This document shows positions 15,962 to 24,007 of a stretch of DNA of 64,000 nt, piece after piece. The DNA lies in the NCBI GenBank assembly GCA_016706225.1, contig JADJKB010000005.1, positions 62,001 through 126,000 on the forward strand, read 5' to 3'. The stretch's first letter is position 1. Each line of letters begins with the position of its first letter. A program made the translations under genes and the position numbers. The notes below the pieces were generated by a model. That model did not search any database, was not told the DNA's origin, and saw nothing but the letters and a program-made list of their open reading frames with translations. The DNA is from Myxococcales bacterium. GTDB taxonomy: Bacteria; Myxococcota_A; Polyangia; Polyangiales; Polyangiaceae.

Positions 15962-18900
15962 ATGATCAAAGCCATCATCCGTTTCTCTGCGGAGAACAAG
16001 TACCTGGTCGTGGCCGCCGTGCTGGTGGCGCTCGTCGGCTCGGTGTGGTCGATGCGCAGCATCCCGCTCGATGCATTGCCCGATCTGTCCGATACGCAGG
16101 TCATCGTCTACTCGCGCTGGGATCGCAGCCCCGACATCATCGAAGATCAGGTCACCTACCCGATCATCACGTCGCTTCTGGGCGCTCCGAAGGTCAAGGC
16201 CATTCGAGGCTTCTCCGATTTCGGCTTCAGCTACGTGTACGTGATCTTCGAGGACGGCACGGACATGTACTGGGCGCGCTCGCGCGTGCTCGAATACCTC
16301 TCCAAGATCACGCCGCAGCTCCCGCGCGATGTCAGGACGGAGCTGGGTCCGGACGCGACCAGCGTCGGTTGGGTGTTCCAGTATGCGCTGGTGGACAAGA
16401 CCGGCCAGCACTCGCTGGACGAGCTCCGTTCGTACCAGGACTGGTACCTGCGCTACGCCGTCCAGAGCGTGCCGGGTGTCTCCGAGGTCGCCACGGTCGG
16501 CGGGCAGGTGCGCCAGTACCAGGTGACCGTGGACCCTAACGCGCTCGCCGCATACAAGCTGCCGCTCGAGGCGGTCGTCGAGGCGGTCAGAACCGGCAAC
16601 AACGACGTGGGCGGTCGCCTGGTCGAGATCAGCGGTCGCGAGTACATGGTTCGTGGTCGCGGCTACGTCAAGAAGATCGACGACATCGAGCGCCTCGTCC
16701 TCCGGGCCGAGGGGGGGACCCCGGTGCTGGTCAAGGACGTCGCCAAGGTGGCGCTCGGTCCCGAGCTTCGTCGCGGTATCGCCGACCTGGATGGCCAGGG
16801 TGACGTGGTGGGCGGCATCGTCGTGATGCGCTCGGGAGAGAACGCGCTGAACGTCATCAATCGTGTGAAGGCCAGGCTCGAAGAGCTGAAGCCTTCGCTG
16901 CCCAAAGGCGTCGAGATCGTGACGACCTACGATCGCTCCGAGCTGATCGAGGCGGCCATCACTACGGTCGAGGAGAAGCTGATCGAAGAGATCATCGTCG
17001 TCTCCATCATCATCTTGCTCTTCCTCTGGCACATTCCGTCCGCGGTGATCCCGATCGTTACCATCCCGGTCTCGGTCGCGCTCGCGTTCATCCCGATGTA
17101 CGCAATGGGGCTGAATGCGAACCTCATGTCCCTGGCGGGCATCGCCATCTCCATCGGCGTGTTGGTGGACGGGGCGATCGTCGAAGTCGAGAACGCCTAC
17201 AACAAGATCTACCATTGGATAAAGGACGGCAAGAAGGGCAGCTTCCACCAGGTGCGCCTGGAGGCGCTGCTCGAGGTCGGCCCAGGAGTATTCTTCTCCC
17301 TCCTGGTGATCGCGGTCGCGTTCATGCCCGTGTTCACGCTGGTCGATCAGGAGGGACGGCTCTTCCGGCCGCTCGCGTACTCGAAGAACCTGGCGATGGC
17401 CATCGCGGCGTTCCTTGCCATCACGCTCGACCCGGCCATGCGCATGATGTTCGCCCGGATCGACGATTTCACGTTTCGCCCGCGCTGGCTGGCTGGGGTG
17501 GCGAACCGCTTGCTCGTGGGCAAGTACTACTCGGAAGAGAGGCATCCCATCTCGCGAGTGCTGCACCGCATGTACGAGGGTCCTTGTCGGTGGGTCTTGA
17601 AGTACCCGCGTCTGACCATCGGCCTCGCCTTCGCGGCGATCCTCACGTCCATACCGGTGTACCTCAAGCTGGGTTCGGAGTTCATGCCGCCGCTCCGCGA
17701 GGGCACGATCCTCTACATGCCGTCGGCGGTGGAACCTGGCATGTCGGTGGCCGAAGCGCAGAAAGCGCTCCAGGTCCAGGACAAGATCCTGATGCGTTTC
17801 CCGGAGGTCAAGCGCGTGTTTGGCAAGGCAGGGCGCTCCAACAGCTCGACCGATCCGGCTCCGTTCACGATGATGGAGACGACCATCATCCTACAGCCCG
17901 AGAGCAAGTGGCGGGAGAAGCCGCGCTGGTACTCTGGCTGGGCCCCGACGTGGCTGAAGCCAGCCCTGCGCCCGTTCTGGCGCGATCGGATCTCCCAGGA
18001 AGAGCTGGAGAACGAGATGAACGCCGCGCTCCAGCTCCCAGGCATCTCGAACGCCTGGACCATGCCGATCAAGGGGCGCCTGGACATGCTCTCGACCGGC
18101 ATCCGCACCCCGATCGGCATCAAGGTGAGCGGCGCGGAGCTCGGCACGATCGAACGCGTGGCCCAGGAGGTCGAAGCGGTGATCAAGAAGCTGCCGGGAA
18201 CGCGCAGCGTGTACGCGGAGCGCGTCGCGGGGGGTTATTTCGTCGATTTCGTGCTCAAGCGCGACCAGCTCGCGCGCTACGGGATGAGCGTCGACGACGC
18301 GAACATGATGGTCATGACGGCGGTCGGAGGGGACAACCAGTCGATCACCGTGGAGGGGCGCGAGCGGTATGGCATCAACGTGCGCTACGCCCGGGACTTC
18401 CGCGAAGACCTGACCAGCCTGCGCCGCGTGCTCCTGCCCCTGCCGAGCGGAGCCGGTCAGATCCCGATGAGCGAGATCGCCGACGTGATGCTGGCCCACG
18501 GACCCGCGATGATCCGCGACGAAAACGGGCTCCTCGCCGGCTACGTGTACGTGGACTTCGACACCTCGAAGTACGACGTCGGCGGCTACGTGACCGAAGC
18601 CAAGAAGGCCGTGGCGGCCGGGGTGACCCTTCCCACGGGCTACAACATGGTCTGGAGCGGGCAGTACGAGAACATGCTGCGCGTCAAGGAGCGGCTGAAG
18701 CTGATCCTTCCGCTCACGCTGGTACTGATCTTCGCGCTGCTCTACCTGAACACGAGGTCCTCGGTCAAAGCGCTGATCGTCATGCTCGCGGTGCCGTTTT
18801 CGGCGATCGGGGCGGTGTGGATGCTCTGGGCCCTCGGCTACAACGTCTCGATCGCCGTGTGGGTGGGCATGATTGCGCTGATGGGGCTCGACGCCGAGAC

Positions 18901-19240
18901 CGGCGTTTTCATGCTGCTGTTCCTCGACCTGTCGCACGACGAGCACAAGGCCAAGGGGCTCCTACGGACGCGCGAAGAGCTCGTCGAAGCGATCATCCAC
19001 GGCGCAGTCAAGCGAGTCCGTCCCAAGGCGATGACGGTCTTCGCCGCGATGATCGGCCTGCTGCCCATCATGTGGTCGACCGGCACGGGCGCCGACCTGA
19101 TGAAACGCATCGCGGCGCCGATGATCGGGGGGCTCGTGACGTCGTTCCTGATGGAGCTGCTCGTCTACCCTGCCGTGTACTTCCTCTGGAAGAAGAGGCA
19201 CCTCGAACCGCAGCCCGCGCCCGCTGCGGCGTCCGTGTGA
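15962..19240 (+). CDS. Cu(I)/Ag(I)-type RND efflux pump (CusA family)
   Basis: 1092 residues, full length for a heavy-metal RND pump. Twelve membrane helices with two large periplasmic loops; the start is MIKAIIRFSAENKYLVV. The segment EFMPPLREGTILYMPS...GMS has the Met-rich CusA pattern and not the CzcA pattern, so monovalent copper/silver is the likely substrate. The proton-relay acidic residues are in helix 4 (IGVLVDGAIVEVENAYNK). It sits 19 nt after the adaptor and overlaps the hemerythrin start (GTGA). Energy is the proton gradient, and transport goes from periplasm or cytoplasm to outside through the 12725 channel. Confidence 0.9.
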   Translation: MIKAIIRFSAENKYLVVAAVLVALVGSVWSMRSIPLDALPDLSDTQVIVYSRWDRSPDIIEDQVTYPIITSLLGAPKVKAIRGFSDFGFSYVYVIFEDGTDMYWARSRVLEYLSKITPQLPRDVRTELGPDATSVGWVFQYALVDKTGQHSLDELRSYQDWYLRYAVQSVPGVSEVATVGGQVRQYQVTVDPNALAAYKLPLEAVVEAVRTGNNDVGGRLVEISGREYMVRGRGYVKKIDDIERLVLRAEGGTPVLVKDVAKVALGPELRRGIADLDGQGDVVGGIVVMRSGENALNVINRVKARLEELKPSLPKGVEIVTTYDRSELIEAAITTVEEKLIEEIIVVSIIILLFLWHIPSAVIPIVTIPVSVALAFIPMYAMGLNANLMSLAGIAISIGVLVDGAIVEVENAYNKIYHWIKDGKKGSFHQVRLEALLEVGPGVFFSLLVIAVAFMPVFTLVDQEGRLFRPLAYSKNLAMAIAAFLAITLDPAMRMMFARIDDFTFRPRWLAGVANRLLVGKYYSEERHPISRVLHRMYEGPCRWVLKYPRLTIGLAFAAILTSIPVYLKLGSEFMPPLREGTILYMPSAVEPGMSVAEAQKALQVQDKILMRFPEVKRVFGKAGRSNSSTDPAPFTMMETTIILQPESKWREKPRWYSGWAPTWLKPALRPFWRDRISQEELENEMNAALQLPGISNAWTMPIKGRLDMLSTGIRTPIGIKVSGAELGTIERVAQEVEAVIKKLPGTRSVYAERVAGGYFVDFVLKRDQLARYGMSVDDANMMVMTAVGGDNQSITVEGRERYGINVRYARDFREDLTSLRRVLLPLPSGAGQIPMSEIADVMLAHGPAMIRDENGLLAGYVYVDFDTSKYDVGGYVTEAKKAVAAGVTLPTGYNMVWSGQYENMLRVKERLKLILPLTLVLIFALLYLNTRSSVKALIVMLAVPFSAIGAVWMLWALGYNVSIAVWVGMIALMGLDAETGVFMLLFLDLSHDEHKAKGLLRTREELVEAIIHGAVKRVRPKAMTVFAAMIGLLPIMWSTGTGADLMKRIAAPMIGGLVTSFLMELLVYPAVYFLWKKRHLEPQPAPAAASV

Positions 19241-19725
19241 GCGCCTCGAGGCACGCATCGTGCTTGTCCGCCGGCATGTCTCCTCCAAGCGTCCGGGCGG
19301 CGTCACCCTCACTCTTCGGCCGGGGGCGTACGATCGCAGCCCAACACGTGGAGATAGCCGGGATGCTCGAGCGCATGCGGGAGCTCTTCATCGCCCTCGG
19401 GGATGACCAGGACGAACCAGCTCCAGGTCCGCGCGCGCAGCTCGATGCTCTCGCGATTCAGCTGCGCGTTCATTTCGCCGCCGAAGAAGATCCCGAGTAT
19501 TTCGGGACGATCGCCGCCGAATGCCCCGCCCTGGGCGGGCAGGTCGAGAACTTGCAGTCGGCGCACGCAGCCCTGCTCCGAGCGGCCGAGCACCTGCGCA
19601 CCCTGGCCGCGGCGCCGGGCGGCCGTCGCGTCCTGGCCTTGCTGATCACACGTTTGGAGGAAGACGTGCGGGCGCACGAGGCTGCAGAGGGTCGACTGCT
19701 CAGTGAGTTTTTCGGTCTGCCGTGA
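19237..19725 (+). CDS. Hemerythrin-like HHE protein 2
   Basis: 162 residues from the GTG that overlaps the pump stop (GTGA); an ATG at 19276 is an alternative. The hemerythrin pattern is visible: QHVEI in helix 1, HFAAEEDPEYF in helix 2, SAHAALL in helix 3, RAHEAAEGRLL in helix 4. It is a clear paralogue of 6585-7058. Being the last gene of the efflux operon suggests a job in metal stress, perhaps iron or O2/NO binding when the pump is on. Codon usage matches its neighbours. Confidence 0.8.
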   Translation: MSASRHASCLSAGMSPPSVRAASPSLFGRGRTIAAQHVEIAGMLERMRELFIALGDDQDEPAPGPRAQLDALAIQLRVHFAAEEDPEYFGTIAAECPALGGQVENLQSAHAALLRAAEHLRTLAAAPGGRRVLALLITRLEEDVRAHEAAEGRLLSEFFGLP

Positions 19726-19738
19726 CCGATTCGGTCAC
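19722..19738 (+). promoter_or_regulatory. 17-bp enhancer palindrome
   Basis: GTGACCGATTCGGTCAC, a perfect 7-3-7 repeat that overlaps the stop of the hemerythrin gene. Centre is about 98 nt before the next predicted +1. Confidence 0.8.
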
Positions 19739-19801
19739 ACCACGTGCGCTGGAGCAACCGTTCGCAGGTGCTCGTCCGGGAGCCCCTCGCGATCTTGGTG
19801 A

Positions 19802-19817
19802 CGGCACGCATGTTGCT
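19802..19817 (+). promoter_or_regulatory. Sigma-54 promoter (-24/-12)
   Basis: CGGCAC-GCATG-TTGCT; predicted +1 at 19828, about 100 nt before the ATG at 19929. Confidence 0.8.
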
Positions 19818-19928
19818 AAACTGCCGCCGCGGGGGAGCGGCCGCTCTCGTCCCGCCTCCCGGGACCTCGCAACCGGTGGACGCTCCTCCTCACCAACTCG
19901 ATTTACTCGCACACCAAGGACGGAAGGC

Positions 19929-20171
19929 ATGACTCGAGCAGCTTGGATTCTGGCTCTGGTGGTTACGTCGCTAGCAGCGGGTTGTAACAACGCGCCCGCC
20001 AGCGCAACGCCGCGTGAGGAACCGCCAGTGGCGAGCGCGGCGAGCCCGGAGCCCGCCACCCGCTACGCTTGCCCAATGCACCCGGAGGTGACCGACACGA
20101 AGGCGTCCGATTGCCCCAAGTGTGGCATGAAGCTCGTGCCTGCCCCTGCCGGCGGTGGTTCGGCGCATTGA
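19929..20171 (+). CDS. Heavy-metal-binding-domain lipoprotein (copy 2)
   Basis: 80 residues: signal peptide with lipobox (SLAAGC), short linker, then YACPMHPEVTDTKASDCP and KCGMKLV. The module is nearly identical to those at 11204-11458 and at the adaptor C-terminus. It should bind a soft metal at the cell envelope. The ribosome-binding site GGACGGAAGG is good. Its TGA overlaps the TTG start of the next gene, opening a three-gene coupled operon. Confidence 0.8.
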   Translation: MTRAAWILALVVTSLAAGCNNAPASATPREEPPVASAASPEPATRYACPMHPEVTDTKASDCPKCGMKLVPAPAGGGSAH

Positions 20172-20659
20172 GGCGCGGCTCCCTCACCGTCGCGGCCGCG
20201 CTGACTCTCGCCAGCGCCTGCAAGGATCCGGTGCTCGAAGCGCGGGTCGAAGCGCTTGGGCCCGACACCGGCCCCTACCCAGCCGGTCCCAATCACCGCG
20301 CCGGAGCCCCGTGCACGCTGTGTCACATGGAGGGCAGCGCCGCGAGCTCGCCCTTCGACCTCGGCGGTACGGTGTACGCCCGCGTGAGCCCGAAACAGGG
20401 CCTTGGGGGCGTGAAAGTCCGGCTCTTCGACAACGAGGGCGACGAGCTCGGCGTCGTGACGAACGAGGTCGGCAACTTCTTTCTCCGGAAGGGTGAGCTC
20501 GGCCCCATCGACTTCCCGATCTGGGTCGAGCTCGAGTACCAGGGAGAAGTCACCGCCATGCAGGCACCCATCTTCCGCGAGCGGTCGTGCGCGTCCTGCC
20601 ACACGGATCCGGCGGGCCCGACCAGCCCCGGTCACGTCTATTTCCGAGAGGAGCCATGA
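20168..20659 (+). CDS. Di-heme-motif lipoprotein
   Basis: 163 residues from a TTG start (overlap TTGA with the preceding stop). This start gives a proper lipoprotein signal (LTLASAC); the ATG at 20069 would run through the previous gene and lacks a signal. Two CxxCH heme-c motifs are present: CTLCH (about residue 49) and CASCH (about residue 144). Between them is a beta-sandwich (carboxypeptidase-regulatory-like) region, LGGVKVRLFDNEGDELGVVTNEVGNFFL. It is likely an envelope electron-transfer or metal-reducing protein. It ends in an ATGA overlap with the next gene. Confidence 0.75.
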   Translation: MRRGSLTVAAALTLASACKDPVLEARVEALGPDTGPYPAGPNHRAGAPCTLCHMEGSAASSPFDLGGTVYARVSPKQGLGGVKVRLFDNEGDELGVVTNEVGNFFLRKGELGPIDFPIWVELEYQGEVTAMQAPIFRERSCASCHTDPAGPTSPGHVYFREEP

Positions 20660-21723
20660 GGCGCGTCGCGGTCGTCGCCGTCGCCGCGGCCTGCACGGTC
20701 TCGAGCGCACAGAAGTCGTTCGATGTGCCGAGCTCGGACGGCTTCAGGTACGTGAGCGACATGCTCGGCGCGCGTTGCGGTAGCCTCGATTGCCATGGCC
20801 AGGCTGGGCGCAACCTTCGACTCTACTCGAGGTTTGGCCTGCGCCTGTCCAGCGACGACGTGCCCGGTCAGGGTCAGGTCACCGCTGCCGAGCACGAAGC
20901 GAACTACGCATCTGTGGTGATGGGCGAGCCCGAGCTCCTGTCGCAAGTGTTTGGCGAAGGAGGTCGCGATCCGCAGCGACTGACGCTGGTACGCAAGGCG
21001 CGCTACCAGGAAAGCCACAAGGGCGGTCGCGCCGTCGACGCGCATGGGGACCGTTGCATCGTCTCGTGGCTCGAAGGCGAAATCGACAAGAAGGCGTGCT
21101 TCACGGCGTCCACCCTGAGGAAGCCGCCGGGGTTCGGCACGGCCGGCGGAAGTGGTGGAGCAGGCACTGGCGGTGCCGGCGGACAGGGGGGGCTCGCAGG
21201 GTCGCCCTCCGGTGGTGCCGGCGGTGCGGGAGGCATCGCTGTCGGTGGCACAGGCGGTACCCTCGCTAGCGGGGGGACGACCGGCAGCGGCGGTTATACG
21301 TGTGGCTTGGAGTTCTGGCCATGTGCCCTCGACGTCTACGCCGAATGCTCCGCCGCCGGGCCGTCCCCGCCGGGCCACCAGATCTACGCAAAGACCGACT
21401 GTCAGGGCTGCCACGGAGCTACTGGGCCCGGGCAGGAGTTCCTGCTCAGCGGCGTGGTCTGGTCGCACGACACGAAGGCTGGCGCGGAGCATGTCCAGGT
21501 TGCAGTGAAGAGCGGAGCCGACTTCTACCTCACGTGCAGCGACCAGCTGGGCTTCTTCTTCGTCCCAACAGCGGAGCAGCCGGCGCCGAACTGGCCGAAG
21601 GCGGAGACCCATATCCGTGCCGTGCTCGGCGAGAAGATCATGCCGGCGGACAAGGAGCACAAGCCTTCGTGCAACTCGTCGGACTGTCACGCGCATGTCG
21701 AGCACACGTTGTGGGCGCCGTGA
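20656..21723 (+). CDS. Multi-heme-like secreted protein
   Basis: 355 residues. A short signal peptide, an N-terminal domain with CGSLDCH (CxxxCH-type), a Gly-rich linker (about 165-215), and a C-terminal domain with CQGCH (true CxxCH) and CNSSDCH near the end. Spacings CxxxCH and CxxxxCH occur in unusual heme-c sites, but only one motif is canonical, so heme number is uncertain. It is translationally coupled to the two genes before it. It may form an envelope redox complex with the 20168 protein; the partner and substrate are not known. Confidence 0.7.
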   Translation: MRRVAVVAVAAACTVSSAQKSFDVPSSDGFRYVSDMLGARCGSLDCHGQAGRNLRLYSRFGLRLSSDDVPGQGQVTAAEHEANYASVVMGEPELLSQVFGEGGRDPQRLTLVRKARYQESHKGGRAVDAHGDRCIVSWLEGEIDKKACFTASTLRKPPGFGTAGGSGGAGTGGAGGQGGLAGSPSGGAGGAGGIAVGGTGGTLASGGTTGSGGYTCGLEFWPCALDVYAECSAAGPSPPGHQIYAKTDCQGCHGATGPGQEFLLSGVVWSHDTKAGAEHVQVAVKSGADFYLTCSDQLGFFFVPTAEQPAPNWPKAETHIRAVLGEKIMPADKEHKPSCNSSDCHAHVEHTLWAP

Positions 21724-21730
21724 CGCGTGC

Positions 21731-21747
21731 GTGATCGCTGCGGTCAC
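21731..21747 (+). promoter_or_regulatory. 17-bp enhancer palindrome
   Basis: GTGATCGCTGCGGTCAC, just after the stop at 21723. A weak GG-N10-GC element at 21776-21791 precedes the gene at 21834. Confidence 0.75.
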
Positions 21748-21833
21748 AGTGCACGAACTGCGCAGGCGCGCTCCCTGGATGACGGGAAGCTCCTCCGCTG
21801 GATCGCGTAGCATCGGGGAGATAGGAGCTTCAT

Positions 21834-22361
21834 ATGTTGTGGCGACTTGCACTGATCTCGATCTCGTTCGCGTTGTTCGGGGGCTGCATGATGGGTCACG
21901 AATGCGGAGAGAAAGGAGGAATGTGCGGAGGCGGAGCAGACACTGCGGGAGCTTGCAGCTCGAATCACGACTGCCCAAACGGGTCACGCTGCGACTCGAG
22001 CTCGACTTGCGTTTCCGATGACGGGCCAAGCGCCTGCAGCGACGACAGCCAGTGTGCGACGGACGGCTACTGCGACGCGAGCGAGGGATTGTGCCGCCAA
22101 GGCACTGCGTGCCAGGACGAGGGCGACTGCGAAGCCGGGTTCAACTGCGACCCGACCCGCGCGCTGTGCTTGCCGGCCGCCGACCCCACCTGCTCTGAGC
22201 TGAAAGCGGAGGCAGAGTGCGCCGCGCGCGCGGATTGTCTGCCCGTGTACGCGGGCATCGAGTGTTCTTGCGGCGCGGACTGCACCTGCCAAGGTGGAGA
22301 GCCGGGCTGCGTCTGCAAGAGCTTCGAGTTCTTCCGCTGCGCGCCCGCGTCATCGGGTTGA
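21834..22361 (+). CDS. Cys-rich lipoprotein
   Basis: 175 residues. Lipobox (LFGGC), then MMGHECGEKGGMCGG and repeated disulfide-type units (CSSNHDCPNGSRCDSSSTC; CSDDSQCATDGYCDASEGLC; CQDEGDCEAGFNC) that look like EGF/Dickkopf-like myxobacterial Cys repeats. The C-terminal third is also Cys-dense (CSCGADCTCQG, CVCKSF). Likely an extracellular structural or metal-buffering protein. The ATG has an AGGAG ribosome-binding site at a good distance. Regulated by the enhancer at 21731 by position. Confidence 0.75.
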   Translation: MLWRLALISISFALFGGCMMGHECGEKGGMCGGGADTAGACSSNHDCPNGSRCDSSSTCVSDDGPSACSDDSQCATDGYCDASEGLCRQGTACQDEGDCEAGFNCDPTRALCLPAADPTCSELKAEAECAARADCLPVYAGIECSCGADCTCQGGEPGCVCKSFEFFRCAPASSG

Positions 22362-22435
22362 GCTTCCTGCTGCCTTGAGCAGCCGGCGTATTGACGCCGC
22401 GGTGGCACGGGGCCCCCCGAGCTTTTCAGTCTGTC

Positions 22436-22452
22436 GTGACGGAGTCGGTCAC
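22436..22452 (+). promoter_or_regulatory. 17-bp enhancer palindrome
   Basis: GTGACGGAGTCGGTCAC. It is followed by a strong sigma-54 promoter, but no gene lies downstream on that strand. Confidence 0.75.
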
Positions 22453-22506
22453 GTCGCGCGGCCCCGCTGCAGCGGGCTTTCTCCCCACAAGCAGCTCTCG
22501 CGCGGC

Positions 22507-22522
22507 CGGCACGCTGCTTGCT
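22507..22522 (+). promoter_or_regulatory. Orphan sigma-54 promoter
   Basis: CGGCAC-GCTGC-TTGCT; predicted +1 at 22533. The plus strand downstream has no convincing reading frame and runs into the 3' end of the leftward gene 22604-23091. Confidence 0.75.
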
Positions 22523-22532
22523 CCAGAGGCCT

Positions 22533-22595
22533 GCCGTACTTGCCCTCGCGTGCGTGCGCGGTCCGCTCCACCTCGGGTCGCGCCGTACGCGAGGG
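22533..22595 (+). ncRNA. Candidate sigma-54-dependent small/antisense RNA
   Basis: The transcript predicted from the orphan promoter can form a long hairpin: 22543-22554 (CCCTCGCGTGCG) pairs with 22584-22595 (CGTACGCGAGGG) with one G-T wobble or mismatch. No U-tract follows, so the 3' end is unknown and the RNA could extend antisense into 22604-23091. No ATG or GTG with a ribosome-binding site is found. Evidence is promoter plus fold only. Confidence 0.35.
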
Positions 22596-22603
22596 CGAGA
22601 CAC

Positions 22604-23091
22604 CTACTTGTGCGCCTGCACGGTGAAGGGGTCCGTCCACCGGCGGTGGTTTCCGACCTGAAGCATGAACGCCCAGTCGCCCTCGTCGTGTTCGCCGTAG
22701 ACCGGCCGGGCTACGCCCACACGTAGCTGCCAGCCCGTCCTCGGCCACCAGAGGCTCAGTCCGGGGAGCAACGCGACGGTCGTGGCTCCCGCGTCCTCCC
22801 CCGCGATCGCCGCACCACCGATGACCTCGAGCGAAAGCGCTGGCACGAGCGCTTGGTCGGGAACCGCCGCGGCAGCGCCGTCGCCCGTCCCGGGTATCAG
22901 CGAATACGACACGGCGAGTCCGTATTCCGAGCCCACCGCCTCGGTGCCGAGCACATTCGGATGGCCCCAGAGAACGGCGCCCCAGCCTCGTGACCAGACG
23001 CCTTGTTCGGCATGCCGAACAGCGCGGTCGCGCCGACGAACACCGCGACGAAAGCCGCCGTCTCATGCTGTCGTGCCGTCGTGACTGCCAC
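22604..23091 (-). pseudogene. Outer-membrane/porin-like protein, frameshifted
   Basis: The N-terminus at 23091 (MAVTTARQHETAAFVAVFVG) has a signal peptide and leads to GMPNKASGHEAGA. The rest is in another frame, GHPNVLGTEAVGSEYGLAVSYSLIPG ... LRVGVARPVYGEHDEGDWAFMLQVG, ending at 22604. The joint is near 22965-22985. Alternating beta strands and the RVGVxxPVYG...GDW pattern resemble MetA-pathway/transporter-like barrels of the outer membrane. Function is unknown. The gene follows the TRASH-like lipoprotein in the opposite order (6 bp apart), so it could be upstream in the same leftward transcript from another promoter, or silent. Confidence 0.5.
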
Positions 23092-23097
23092 GCTGCC

Positions 23098-23514
23098 TCA
23101 GCGTCGAGCGTCGCTCAGTTTCTCCCCTCGATAGGCAGCGAAGGTTTCGTCGCTTTCGAAGTAGAGCACCTTCTTGCTGCTCCCGGTTCTGAGCTTGCCG
23201 ATCACGGCGCTCGCTTTGTCGACTCGATGCCCGCTGACTGGATCGGTGGCGCTACGGGTCGCCGGCTCGTCGTTCAGCCGCTTCTCACACATGGGGCAAC
23301 AGCCGTAGTAGGTCTTATTTTCCACGACGACGGCGGCTTGGTCTTGCCCCATGTAGCGGTTGTTGACCATGCAGACTTTCTTGGGCTCGACGCGCTCGAG
23401 CACGGTCTGGGCGGTCGCGCCCGGACCGGAGCCGCTCGTGTCAGAGCCGCCCGCAGGTCTCTGGCAGCTCGCCATGACCATCGCTGCAAGGAAGACCATC
23501 ACCGGTTTGGTCAT
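23098..23514 (-). CDS. TRASH-like metal-binding lipoprotein
   Basis: 138 residues from the ATG at 23514, which gives a clean lipoprotein signal (AMVMASC). The mature domain has VCMVNNRYMG, YYGCCPMCEKRLNDEP, TDPVSGHRVDKASAVIG and VLYFESDETFAAY. The CCPMC pair, the early Cys and the conserved Asp-Pro-Val-Ser-Gly are typical of TRASH/YHS-like metal chaperone modules often found with copper genes. A degenerate copy lies at 2324-2458. The predicted +1 of its sigma-54 promoter is 2 nt before the ATG. Confidence 0.75.
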   Translation of the reverse strand: MTKPVMVFLAAMVMASCQRPAGGSDTSGSGPGATAQTVLERVEPKKVCMVNNRYMGQDQAAVVVENKTYYGCCPMCEKRLNDEPATRSATDPVSGHRVDKASAVIGKLRTGSSKKVLYFESDETFAAYRGEKLSDARR

Positions 23515-23526
23515 TCTTGGCTGCGT

Positions 23527-23542
23527 TGCAACCACCATGCCG
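23527..23542 (-). promoter_or_regulatory. Sigma-54 promoter (-24/-12)
   Basis: Minus strand CGGCAT-GGTGG-TTGCA; predicted +1 at 23516. ATG at 23514 leaves a 2-nt leader. Confidence 0.75.
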
Positions 23543-23625
23543 GCATGCCGCAGCGGCGTGAGCCGTTCGTGGCGAGGCACTCGAGATCGGGCTGGCGCGC
23601 CGACTCGTGATCAACACACACCGGC

Positions 23626-23642
23626 GTGATCCGCGCCGTCAC
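23626..23642 (-). promoter_or_regulatory. 17-bp enhancer palindrome
   Basis: GTGATCCGCGCCGTCAC, 118 nt before the predicted +1 of the TRASH-like gene. Confidence 0.7.
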
Positions 23643-23720
23643 TGGGAGGGGAGCGACCGTGGCTGCTCGCTGCGGGGGCGCATCGGACCGCGGAGGTCGA
23701 AGTAGAGGTCCCTGAAAGAC

Positions 23721-23749
23721 TTATTGCAAATGAAAATCATTTTCAATAA
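23721..23749 (+). promoter_or_regulatory. Fur box
   Basis: An A/T-rich near-perfect palindrome in a very GC-rich setting. It has TTATTG and CAATAA ends and a core TGAAAATCATTTTCA that matches the classic Fur site (GATAATGATAATCATTATC). It lies 22 bp before the ATG at 23771, so iron should repress this operon. Confidence 0.85.
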
Positions 23750-23770
23750 GGTGCCAGCTGGAGGTTCGAA

Positions 23771-24007
23771 ATGTTCGACGAAATCGCGAAGACCTGTCGG
23801 CCACGAAGCTTGGTGCGAGGCAGGGTGGCTCGCATCGATCTGTGCTCGGACTGCGGCTGCGTGTCCGTCCACGTGGGGCCCACGACGCTCAGGATGGACG
23901 AGCACACGCTCCGCTCGCTCTGGCTCACGCTCAGAGAAGCCGCCGAAGCGCTCGACGAGCCCGGGTCGGGCGTGCGCGCCGCTCTACCGATCCGAGGCAA
24001 CGCATGA
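23771..24007 (+). CDS. Small Fur-regulated protein with CxxCGC
   Basis: 78 residues, no signal peptide. MFDEIAKTCRPRSLVRGRVARIDLCSDCGCVSVHVGPTTLRMDEHTLRSLWLTL: a short beta region with CSDCGC followed by a helix. Similar short proteins are seen near iron-uptake genes, but I cannot name the family with certainty. It may bind Fe or Zn. It is the first gene behind the Fur box and overlaps the next start by 4 nt (ATGA), so the pair is co-expressed under iron limitation. Confidence 0.65.
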   Translation: MFDEIAKTCRPRSLVRGRVARIDLCSDCGCVSVHVGPTTLRMDEHTLRSLWLTLREAAEALDEPGSGVRAALPIRGNA

